Shown: one piece after another, positions 1 through 6,457 of the stretch
How positions within the stretch are numbered: position 1 is the stretch's first letter
How the letters are laid out: each line of letters begins with the position of its first letter
From: an uncultured Anaerotignum sp.
Lineage (GTDB): Bacteria > Bacillota > Clostridia > Lachnospirales > Anaerotignaceae
Direction: 5' to 3'
NCBI RefSeq assembly: GCF_905212195.1
Contig: NZ_CAJMDQ010000061.1
Coordinates: 1 to 16,038 of the forward strand
DNA: 16,038 bases
Position numbers and translations under genes: made by a program
The notes under the pieces: model-generated
What the model was told of the DNA's origin: nothing
Databases searched by the model: none
The model's input: the letters and a program-made list of their open reading frames with translations, nothing else

Positions 1-485
1 GAATCGGAGCTGGCAGAGCTGGAATCTTGGAAACTACTTTCAAGGAAGAAACTGAAACAGACTTGTTCGGCGAACAGGCAGTTCTCTGCGGAGGAGTATG
101 CGAGCTGATGAAGGCAGGTTTTGATACTCTCGTAGAAGCGGGATATGAGCCTGAAATGGCATACTTTGAATGTATCCACGAGATGAAGCTCATCGTAGAT
201 CTGATCAACGAAGGCGGATTCGATAAGATGAGATATTCCATCTCCAATACTGCCGAATACGGAGACTACAGAACAGGAAAGAGAATCATCACGGAAGACA
301 CCAGAAAAGAGATGAAGAACGTTCTCGAGGAAATTCAGGACGGTACTTTCGCCAGCGAGTTCATACAGGAATTCAACGCTGGAGGCAAGGCGAGATTCTT
401 GGCTACGAGAAAGAAGGAAGCCGCTCATCTGCTGTGCAAGACAGGTGCAGAACTGAGAAAGATGATGAGCTGGCTGAAGAAATAA
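1..485 (+). CDS. ilvC: Ketol-acid reductoisomerase, C-terminal part (5' end off the window)
   Basis: This is the C-terminal, all-helical knotted domain of class I ketol-acid reductoisomerase. The enzyme isomerises and reduces acetolactate or acetohydroxybutyrate with NAD(P)H in cytoplasmic valine, leucine and isoleucine synthesis. Reading is open from base 3 with no start of its own, so the NAD(P)H-binding domain lies left of the window; the TTG at base 27 is an internal Leu codon. The active-site set is visible in order: DLFGE (the Asp and Glu metal ligands), then FECIHE (two more catalytic Glu), then SISNTAEYGDY (substrate-binding Ser). The C-terminal end is complete (MMSWLKK, TAA 483-485) and of normal length. 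It is followed on the same strand by ilvD, the next enzyme of the pathway. Function is secure from the motifs. Confidence 0.95.
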   Translation, partial: IGAGRAGILETTFKEETETDLFGEQAVLCGGVCELMKAGFDTLVEAGYEPEMAYFECIHEMKLIVDLINEGGFDKMRYSISNTAEYGDYRTGKRIITEDTRKEMKNVLEEIQDGTFASEFIQEFNAGGKARFLATRKKEAAHLLCKTGAELRKMMSWLKK

Positions 486-542
486 GAATAGAATAGAAAA
501 GTTCAGCAAAGTAAAGAAGAAGGAGGAAGGGGAATTCCTCGT

Positions 543-570
543 GGAAAAGCACCCGATTGGGTGCTTTTCC
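543..570 (+). terminator. Strong hairpin between ilvC and ilvD; terminator or attenuator candidate
   Basis: A perfect 12-bp inverted repeat (543-554 against 559-570) with the 4-base loop GATT. The stem has a GC-rich core (GCACCC/GGGTGC) flanked by AAAA on the left and TTTT on the right, as in an intrinsic terminator, but only four T follow the core before CC. No promoter is visible between it and ilvD at 599, so ilvD appears to depend on read-through. It could instead be an RNA processing or stability element. Confidence 0.55.
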
Positions 571-598
571 TGTATATGGAAGGTGCCCTCATACATAT

Positions 599-2266
599 AT
601 GAAGAATCTGAGAAGTGCAAGTGTAACACAAGGTGTGGAAAAAGCCCCTATGCGCAGCCTGTTTTATGCCATGGGGTATACAAAAGAAGAACTGGATCGT
701 CCGTTGATTGGCGTAGTTTCTGCCCATAGTGAAATCGTTCCCGGACATTTCCATCTGGATAAAGTGGCAGAAGCCGTAAAAGCCGGCATTCGTATGGCTG
801 GCGGCACTCCCATCGAAGTGCCTGCCATTGGTGTTTGCGACGGTATCGCCATGGGACATATCGGTATGAAATATAGCCTTGCCAGCCGTGAACTCATTGC
901 GGATAGCGTGGAAACCATGGCAATGGCACATTGCTTTGATGGTCTGGTACTGGTGCCCAACTGCGATAAGATTGTTCCCGGTATGGTTATGGCAGCAGCA
1001 AGAATCAATCTGCCTGCAATCGTTTGCTCCGGCGGCCCTATGATGCCCGGTATTGTAGATGATACACATAAGAGCCTGTCTGAAATGTTCGAAGCCGTTG
1101 GTGCCAGAAAAGCAGGCCTCATTGATGATAACAAACTGTATGAATTTGAAAATAACGCATGTCCCGGCTGTGGTTCCTGTGCTGGTATGTTTACAGCAAA
1201 CAGCATGAACTGCCTGTGTGAAGCCATTGGTATGGCACTGCCCGGCAATGGTACCATTCCTGCAGTACACAGCGGCAGATTACAGCTGGCAAAACACGCA
1301 GGTATGAAGATCATGGAACTGGTGGAAAAAGATATCAAAGCAAGAGATATCATCACAGAAGAATCCATCCGCAATGCAGTTGCCTGTGATATGGCTCTGG
1401 GCTGTTCTTCCAACAGCGTGCTGCACCTGCTTGCCATTGCAAACGAAGCAGGCGTAGATTTGGATTTGAACGTGTTCAATGAAATTTCCGCAAAAGTTCC
1501 CAATCTGTGCCATCTGGCACCTGCTGGCGATACTTATATCGTAGACTTGCAGCAGGCAGGCGGTATCCCTGCGGTACAGGCAGAACTGTCTAAAAAAGGC
1601 CTGCTGAATCTGAATTGTATGACAGTAACTGGTCATACACTGGGCGAAAATATCGCAGGTGCTTATAACCGCAACCCTGAAATCATCCGTCCTGTGGAAT
1701 TGCCTTACAGCGAAACAGGCGGTATTGCAATCCTGTGGGGCAATATCGCAAAAGAAGGCTGTGTTGTCAAACGCAGTGCTGTAGCGGAAGAAATGCTGTG
1801 CCATACAGGCCCTGCAAGAGTATTCGATGATGAAAGTTTTGCTATCGAAGCGATTTATAATGGTGAAATCAAACCGGGAGATGTGGTTGTAATTCGCTAT
1901 GAAGGACCAAAAGGTGGCCCTGGTATGCGTGAAATGCTGAATCCTACCAGTGCATTGGCAGGCATGAAGCTGGATAAGTCTGTAGCGCTCATCACAGATG
2001 GTAGATTCTCCGGTGCAAGCCGCGGTGCTTCCATCGGCCATGTTTGCCCGGAAGCGGCAGCAGGCGGCGAAATTGGTCTGCTGAAAGATGGTGACCTGAT
2101 TGAAATCGACATCCCCAATGCTTCCATCAATGTCAAACTGACAGACGAAGAACTGGAAGAAAGAAGAAAAGCCTATGTAGCACCTGCGCCGAAAGTAACC
2201 AGCGGATGGCTGGCAAGATACGGCAGAATCGTTTCTGCGGCAAGCAAAGGCGCGGTTATGAAATAA
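599..2266 (+). CDS. ilvD: Dihydroxy-acid dehydratase
   Basis: IlvD dehydrates 2,3-dihydroxy-isovalerate or -3-methylvalerate to the 2-keto acids that are precursors of valine, leucine and isoleucine. The 555-residue product matches family length. Visible signatures are DGIAMGHIGMKYSLASRELI (about 81-100), NCDKIVPGM with Cys122, CGSCAGMFTANSMN with Cys191/194, and the C-terminal DGRFSGASRGASIGH. The position that is Cys in plant and mycobacterial [2Fe-2S] enzymes (PCN) reads PGH here, as in the E. coli-type oxygen-labile [4Fe-4S] enzyme. The ATG at 599 gives the usual N-terminus (VTQGVEKAPMRSL). An upstream in-frame TTG at 557 would start inside the intergenic hairpin and is unlikely. The ribosome site is weak and distant (GGAAGGTG, 578-585). 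It lies just downstream of ilvC, so co-expression is expected, modulated by the hairpin at 543-570. Confidence 0.95.
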   Translation: MKNLRSASVTQGVEKAPMRSLFYAMGYTKEELDRPLIGVVSAHSEIVPGHFHLDKVAEAVKAGIRMAGGTPIEVPAIGVCDGIAMGHIGMKYSLASRELIADSVETMAMAHCFDGLVLVPNCDKIVPGMVMAAARINLPAIVCSGGPMMPGIVDDTHKSLSEMFEAVGARKAGLIDDNKLYEFENNACPGCGSCAGMFTANSMNCLCEAIGMALPGNGTIPAVHSGRLQLAKHAGMKIMELVEKDIKARDIITEESIRNAVACDMALGCSSNSVLHLLAIANEAGVDLDLNVFNEISAKVPNLCHLAPAGDTYIVDLQQAGGIPAVQAELSKKGLLNLNCMTVTGHTLGENIAGAYNRNPEIIRPVELPYSETGGIAILWGNIAKEGCVVKRSAVAEEMLCHTGPARVFDDESFAIEAIYNGEIKPGDVVVIRYEGPKGGPGMREMLNPTSALAGMKLDKSVALITDGRFSGASRGASIGHVCPEAAAGGEIGLLKDGDLIEIDIPNASINVKLTDEELEERRKAYVAPAPKVTSGWLARYGRIVSAASKGAVMK

Positions 2267-2314
2267 TAGAACCGAAAAAGAAAACAAGTCTTAGGGCTGT
2301 TTTATAAGAAAATA

Positions 2315-2366
2315 AAAAGAGCTGAAATCCTTTTTCATTTAAAGAATTTCAGCTCTTTTATTTTTG
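2315..2366 (+). terminator. Bidirectional intrinsic terminator between ilvD and the DUF815 gene
   Basis: A 14-bp perfect inverted repeat (2315-2328 against 2346-2359, core GAGCTGAAAT) with a 17-base loop. It has a T-run on the right (TTTTATTTTT) and an A-run on the left, so it can stop ilvD transcription on + and the converging ATPase gene on -. Confidence 0.85.
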
Positions 2367-2403
2367 CTAAGATTTGAAATTGCAGTTCCTATCAAGAAAT
2401 GAG

Positions 2404-2440
2404 ATGCAAATAGGAGCCTGCTTTGCATGTTTTTATTTTT
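2404..2440 (+). terminator. Second, weaker + strand terminator candidate
   Basis: The inverted repeat ATGCAAA/TTTGCAT (2404-2410 and 2422-2428) is followed directly by GTTTTTATTTTT. It may act as a back-up to the stronger hairpin just upstream and protect the converging gene from read-through. The stem is short, so support is moderate. Confidence 0.45.
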
Positions 2441-2443
2441 GGA

Positions 2444-3688
2444 TTAAATGCCAGCTTTTTGCAGCTCGATAAAGTGTTTTGCTGTACGGGGACTTCTGCC
2501 GTTGCAGCGGATAGCAAAGGCTTCTGCTTTGATGCAGAGTTCTTCTTCATCCATGGAAACACCATATTGTTTTGCCAGATGTTTGACGATAGATAAATAG
2601 TCGTCTTTTCTGGGTTTCTGGAATGTAATGGTCAGGCCGAAACGGGCGGCAAGACTCATGGTTTCCTGCAGGGTGTCATTCAGATAAAGTTCATCACCCT
2701 GTCGTTCTGTCATGGTTTCTTTCACCAGATGCCGACGGTTGCTGGTGGCGTAAATGAGTACATTTTTGCCGCAGGAAGCAACGCCGCCTTCCAGTATGGC
2801 TTTCAGTGCCGCAAAGTTATCATCATTGCTGGAAAAACTCAGGTCATCAATGAAAATAATGAATTTCAGAGGATTGCCGGAAAGTTCATCCAAGATGTCA
2901 GGAAGTTCATAAAGTTCGTTTTTCTTCACTTCCAGAAGTCGTAAGCCTTGTTTCCGCAGGGAATTGGCAATGGCTTTCACCGTAGTGCTTTTGCCTGTGC
3001 CTGCGTCGCCGTAAAGCAGTACATTGGAGGCAGTACCGCCATCCAGAAAGACCTGTGTGTTGCGGAGTACCTGATTTCTTTCCCGTTCATAGCCAGTCAA
3101 ATCTTCCAGAGTCTGGGTGTCAGGATGCTTCACAGGCTGGATTGTACCGTGACGGAACAGGAATGTATGGTATTGGGCGTACATGCCATAGCCTGTATAG
3201 GGCAGGGCATCTAAATGTTTGCGGTAATCTGCGTGGAAATCCAGTACAGATGTTTCCCAGCGGGGCAGAGGATGTGTGAATCCCGCATCCTGCAAAGTTT
3301 TTTGTACTTCTTCTGCCGTCAAAAGGGACAAATTTTGTATGATTTCCAGCTCTTTGTCCAGCTGCTGTTCCAGAAAAGGAGAAAATTCTTTTTTTCTTGC
3401 TTTGGCTTTCAGATAATCGGTTTCTGTGCGGAAAAGCAGCCCATACAGTCCACGGGAAAAATTGCCTGAAATTTCTCTTTCATTTTCGGCATAACAACGA
3501 TAGATTTCAGATGTAAAGTCACAATATGCTGAAACTGCGGCAGACAGAGCAGTTTTGTTTCCCTCTGCCAGAGAAAGCATGGATTCCATCATTGTAGAAA
3601 ATGACTGGAGCAAAGGTTCCTGCAGCAAAGGCCGCAGAATGGTCAGTGTTTGTAATCTCTCATAAAGTTCTTTTGTATGTTGTTCCAT
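2444..3688 (-). CDS. DUF815-family AAA+ ATPase
   Basis: A 414-residue cytoplasmic P-loop protein of the DUF815 type (predicted AAA ATPases, COG2607). Walker A is GDAGTGKS at about 227-234. Walker B is FIIFIDD (276-282). A sensor-1-like stretch, IYATSNRRHLV (about 312-322), is typical of the family. The N-terminal 200 residues are helical and lack a recognisable catalytic motif. Biochemical function is not established for the family, so no role is assigned. The start is supported by a GGAAG site 5 bases upstream. It converges on ilvD and diverges from the ABC transporter operon, each with its own promoter, so functional linkage to either neighbour is doubtful. Confidence 0.85.
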   Translation of the reverse strand: MEQHTKELYERLQTLTILRPLLQEPLLQSFSTMMESMLSLAEGNKTALSAAVSAYCDFTSEIYRCYAENEREISGNFSRGLYGLLFRTETDYLKAKARKKEFSPFLEQQLDKELEIIQNLSLLTAEEVQKTLQDAGFTHPLPRWETSVLDFHADYRKHLDALPYTGYGMYAQYHTFLFRHGTIQPVKHPDTQTLEDLTGYERERNQVLRNTQVFLDGGTASNVLLYGDAGTGKSTTVKAIANSLRKQGLRLLEVKKNELYELPDILDELSGNPLKFIIFIDDLSFSSNDDNFAALKAILEGGVASCGKNVLIYATSNRRHLVKETMTERQGDELYLNDTLQETMSLAARFGLTITFQKPRKDDYLSIVKHLAKQYGVSMDEEELCIKAEAFAIRCNGRSPRTAKHFIELQKAGI

Positions 3689-3734
3689 AACGCACTTCCT
3701 TTGTATGAAAATAAGTACAATTTGTAATGGGCTT

Positions 3735-3764
3735 AGTATAGCATGTTTTGTATGGGATTGTAAA
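3735..3764 (-). promoter_or_regulatory. Sigma-A promoter for the DUF815 ATPase gene
   Basis: Reading on the minus strand, TTTACA (3764-3759) and TATACT (3740-3735) are separated by 18 bases. The -10 lies about 46 bases before the ATG at 3688. Divergent from the promoter at 3842-3870. Confidence 0.65.
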
Positions 3765-3827
3765 CAAAAAAAGTGCGAAAAATCGTATGGGGAAGCAGTT
3801 TGGTCTTTATGGGATTTTCTGAATAAT

Positions 3828-3841
3828 GTTGCAAAAGCAAC
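3828..3841. promoter_or_regulatory. Short palindrome abutting the transporter promoter; possible operator
   Basis: The perfect inverted repeat GTTGC-AAAA-GCAAC ends immediately before the -35 hexamer at 3842. Its position suits a regulator-binding site, but a 5-bp arm can arise by chance and no cognate regulator is adjacent. Confidence 0.25.
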
Positions 3842-3870
3842 TTGAGAAACTGTGAAAATGAGAGTAAAAT
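3842..3870 (+). promoter_or_regulatory. Sigma-A promoter of the ABC transporter operon
   Basis: TTGAGA (3842-3847), a 17-base spacer and TAAAAT (3865-3870), 46 bases before the lipoprotein ATG at 3917. Confidence 0.7.
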
Positions 3871-3916
3871 AAGGACAAAATCATTAAAATTTTGAATGAA
3901 AAGGAAGGGATATCAT

Positions 3917-4906
3917 ATGAAAAAAGCAATTTCTTTCTTGCTTGTAGCAGTTCTGGGCATTTCCATGCTGGCTGGCTGCGGTGCTAAGGAAGCAGACCCC
4001 GTTGCGGTGAATGTAGGCGCTATGAAAGGCCCTACAGCCATGGGTATGGTAAAAATGATGGAAGATGATGAGAGTGGTGCTACAGCCCCCAATGATTACA
4101 ATTTTTCATTGCTGGCATCTCCAGACGAAGTAACACCTATGCTGGTGAAAGGGGAACTGGACATTGCGGCACTGCCTGCAAATCTGGCAGCAGTTCTTTA
4201 CCAGAATATGGACCAGAATTTGAGCGTATTGGCAATCAATACACTGGGCGTTATTTACATTGTGGAAGATGGGGACACTGTACAGTCTGTGGCTGATTTG
4301 AAAGGAAAAACTATCTATGCTTCTGGGAAAGGTTCTACACCAGAATACGGTTTGAATTATATTCTGGAAGAAAATGGACTGAATCCAGAAACAGACGTGA
4401 ATATCGAATGGAAAACAGAACATGCAGAATGCGTGGCAGCACTGGCTGCAAATCCTTCTGCCATCGCTATGCTGCCTCAGCCTTTTGTAACAACAGCGCA
4501 GATGCAGAATGAAAACTTGCGGATTGCGTTGGATTTGAGTGCGGAATGGGATGTACTGCAGGAAGGCAAAGAAAATCCCAGTGGTATGATCACAGGTGTT
4601 GTGGTAGTACGGAATGATTTCTTGGAAGAAAATCCAGAAGCAGTGGAACTGTTCATGGAACAGTATGCGTCTTCTGTGGACTATGTGAACGCCAATACAG
4701 CAGAAGCGGCCGCACTCATTGAAAAATATGATATTCTGAAAGCAGCCGTTGCAGAAAAAGCTCTGCCTTACTGCAATATCGTCTGCATCACAGGCGATGA
4801 AATGCAGGATAAACTGGGCGGATATCTGGAAGAACTTTATGCACAGAATCCCAAAGCAGTAGGCGGCGCACTGCCGGAAGATGGTTTCTACTACCATGGT
4901 GCGTAA
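3917..4906 (+). CDS. ABC transporter substrate-binding lipoprotein (NitT/SsuA/TauA-like)
   Basis: A 329-residue extracellular binding protein anchored to the membrane by lipid. The N-terminus is a classic lipoprotein signal: KK, a hydrophobic run, then lipobox LAGC with Cys21. The mature part begins with an AMKGPTAMGMVKMM loop. It continues with a GELDIAALPANLA motif and a later LKGKTIYASGKGSTPEY segment, the pattern of type II periplasmic binding folds in the nitrate/sulfonate/taurine/thiamine-precursor superfamily. The substrate cannot be told from sequence. The start at 3917 is chosen because the AAGGAAGGG site (3900-3908) is 8 bases upstream and the signal peptide then begins with MKK; the upstream ATG at 3896 would put the site inside the gene. 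It is first in an operon with permease and ATPase. Confidence 0.88.
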   Translation: MKKAISFLLVAVLGISMLAGCGAKEADPVAVNVGAMKGPTAMGMVKMMEDDESGATAPNDYNFSLLASPDEVTPMLVKGELDIAALPANLAAVLYQNMDQNLSVLAINTLGVIYIVEDGDTVQSVADLKGKTIYASGKGSTPEYGLNYILEENGLNPETDVNIEWKTEHAECVAALAANPSAIAMLPQPFVTTAQMQNENLRIALDLSAEWDVLQEGKENPSGMITGVVVVRNDFLEENPEAVELFMEQYASSVDYVNANTAEAAALIEKYDILKAAVAEKALPYCNIVCITGDEMQDKLGGYLEELYAQNPKAVGGALPEDGFYYHGA

Positions 4907-5654
4907 GGGTTCTATGAAAATATGGGCGATTCTCTTTTGGTTGGTAATCTGGCAAATAGGGAGCATGTGTCTGGGACAGGAGATACTTTTGGTATCTCCT
5001 GTTGCTGTAGGTATGCGTCTTTTGACCCTTTTGCTGGATCCATCCTTCTGGGGGAGCATCGCTTTTTCGGCATGCAGAATTTTAGGCGGGTTTGCGCTGG
5101 CTGCTCTGCTGGGAATATTGACAGCAGTGGGAGCGGCAAGGTATACCAGATTTCGTGAATTGATGGCACCTTTGGTATCGGTCATCAAAACAACACCTGT
5201 GGCATCTTTTGTCATACTGGCGTTGTTTTGGTTTTCTTCTCGCAGTCTGTCGGTGTTTATTTCTTTCCTGATGGTATTTCCCATTGTGTATACCAATATC
5301 TTACAGGGGATATCACAAACAGACCGCCAGCTTTTGGAAATGGGGCAGGTTTTTGGTCTGTCTATGAAAAAGAAGATACGTTATATTTATTTCCCGCAGG
5401 TATTTCCTTACCTCCGTTCTGCCTTTGCCGTAGGGCTGGGGCTTTGCTGGAAGGCAGGTACAGCGGCAGAAGTTATCGGTATTCCAGACGGTTCCATTGG
5501 GGAACGGTTGCAGGAAGCGAAAATCTATTTGCAGATGCCGGACTTGTTCGCTTGGACAGTGACCATTATTGTGGTAAGCCTGCTCATTGAAAAACTCATT
5601 TTATGGCTGTTGGATGTTATTGACCGCAGGAATAGGGGGATTGGAAAAGCATGA
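4896..5654 (+). CDS. ABC transporter permease (SsuC/TauC/NitT-type)
   Basis: A roughly 252-residue inner-membrane subunit with about six hydrophobic segments. The cytoplasmic EAA-type coupling loop is visible as EMGQVFGLSMKKKIRYIYFP, which contacts the ATPase. A conserved ILLVSP segment follows the first membrane helix, as in this permease family. The start is uncertain: ATG 4896 overlaps the lipoprotein gene by 11 bases, ATG 4914 lies behind TAAGGG with very short spacing, and ATG 4881 is also in frame. All keep the same membrane topology, so the function call does not depend on the choice. The stop overlaps the next gene as ATGA. It forms the channel for whatever the upstream lipoprotein binds. 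Confidence 0.9.
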   Translation: MVRKGSMKIWAILFWLVIWQIGSMCLGQEILLVSPVAVGMRLLTLLLDPSFWGSIAFSACRILGGFALAALLGILTAVGAARYTRFRELMAPLVSVIKTTPVASFVILALFWFSSRSLSVFISFLMVFPIVYTNILQGISQTDRQLLEMGQVFGLSMKKKIRYIYFPQVFPYLRSAFAVGLGLCWKAGTAAEVIGIPDGSIGERLQEAKIYLQMPDLFAWTVTIIVVSLLIEKLILWLLDVIDRRNRGIGKA

Positions 5655-6235
5655 TCGAAATGAAACATATTACAAAAACATATGGTGATCTTACAGTTTT
5701 TTCTGATTTCTCCATGGAAATTCCAGAAGGGGAGGTCCTGTGTCTTATGGGAAAATCCGGCAGAGGCAAGACGACATTGCTGCGGATGCTTATGGGACTG
5801 GAACAGCCGAATGCAGGGTGCATCACTGGTCTGGAAGGAAAAAAGATCAGTGTTGTTTTTCAGGAGGATAGATTGCTGCCGGGCTTTACCGTGCGGCAGA
5901 ATCTATACAGTGTCTGTGAAAGCACGTTGCAGCAGGAACACATGATGCGGATATTGACCGCTCTTGGATTGGAAGAGTGGATAGACCGAGAGGTTGCTGT
6001 CCTCAGCGGCGGTATGCAGCGGCGTGTAGCTATATGCAGAGCACTGTTGGTGCCCTATGATTTTCTCATATTGGATGAGCCTTTTCGCGGGCTGGATGAA
6101 AAAACAAGAGAAATTGCCATAAAACTGGTATTGGAAGAGGCCAAAGGACGTACGATTTTATTGTCTACACATGATGCTGAAGAGGGAAAAATGATGGGTG
6201 GAAAAATACTGAATTTAGATGCATATTTGACATAA
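5651..6235 (+). CDS. ABC transporter ATP-binding protein
   Basis: A 194-residue nucleotide-binding subunit that powers the adjacent permease. Motifs run in the right order: Walker A GKSGRGKT (34-41), Q-loop Gln71 in VFQEDRLLPG, signature LSGGMQRR (118-125), Walker B FLILDEP with catalytic Glu143, D-loop GLD, and switch His174 in STHDAEE. It is shorter than the usual 240-260 residues of nitrate/sulfonate-type ATPases, because it ends soon after the H-loop and lacks the usual C-terminal extension. No catalytic motif is missing, so I treat it as intact. The ATG overlaps the permease stop in an ATGA arrangement, which points to translational coupling. Confidence 0.92.
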   Translation: MIEMKHITKTYGDLTVFSDFSMEIPEGEVLCLMGKSGRGKTTLLRMLMGLEQPNAGCITGLEGKKISVVFQEDRLLPGFTVRQNLYSVCESTLQQEHMMRILTALGLEEWIDREVAVLSGGMQRRVAICRALLVPYDFLILDEPFRGLDEKTREIAIKLVLEEAKGRTILLSTHDAEEGKMMGGKILNLDAYLT

Positions 6236-6241
6236 AAATTT

Positions 6242-6264
6242 GGAAGATTTTACCTTTAATCTTC
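6242..6264. other. Inverted repeat just after the transporter operon
   Basis: GGAAGAT (6242-6248) pairs with ATCTTCC (6258-6264). On + it is followed by GGGG and not by T residues, so it is not a convincing terminator for the operon. On the minus strand a T-rich run follows, but no minus-strand gene is nearby. Confidence 0.35.
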
Positions 6265-6275
6265 CGGGGAATTGC

Positions 6276-6304
6276 TTGCATGCGAACAAATTTTATGTTA
6301 AAAT
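6276..6304 (+). promoter_or_regulatory. Sigma-A promoter for the hydrogenase gene
   Basis: TTGCAT (6276-6281), a 17-base spacer and TAAAAT (6299-6304). It lies about 150 bases upstream of the start codon, leaving a long leader that contains the hairpin at 6340-6371. Confidence 0.65.
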
Positions 6305-6339
6305 GGGTGACATAGAGAGAAAAAATGGAATGTGTGTAC

Positions 6340-6373
6340 AAAGAGGTCACTGAAGGGAAAGGTGTCTCTTTTA
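6340..6373 (+). promoter_or_regulatory. Leader hairpin upstream of the hydrogenase; weak attenuator candidate
   Basis: AAAGAG (6340-6345) pairs with CTCTTT (6366-6371), with inner CAC/GTG pairs (6348-6350 and 6362-6364), and runs into TTTTAT. The stem is interrupted and AT-rich, so a regulatory role is only possible. Confidence 0.3.
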
Positions 6374-6457
6374 TGATGAATACAAATGTATACAGTGTGC
6401 TATATCGAATTTGCTCCAATGAGATTGGAAAGAAATTTGGAAAAGAGGTAACGCAGT

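Noticed and set aside
1..600. An assembly join or transfer boundary between ilvC and ilvD
   Set aside because: The GGAATTCC stretch and the missing good ilvD ribosome site raised the idea, but the two genes are pathway neighbours in the expected orientation and composition does not shift clearly.
541..729. A 62-codon GTG frame with a good ribosome site before and into ilvD
   Set aside because: Not listed as a gene because most of it is out-of-frame ilvD coding sequence and the peptide has no family features. Its start and hairpin are kept as a regulatory question in the findings.
503..1270. Open frames on the - strand opposite ilvD
   Set aside because: They are Cys/His-rich shadow sequence over a gene with secure catalytic motifs.
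4106..5296. A 396-codon open frame on the - strand across the transporter genes
   Set aside because: It spans two well-supported overlapping + strand genes, has no recognisable domain and no ribosome site.
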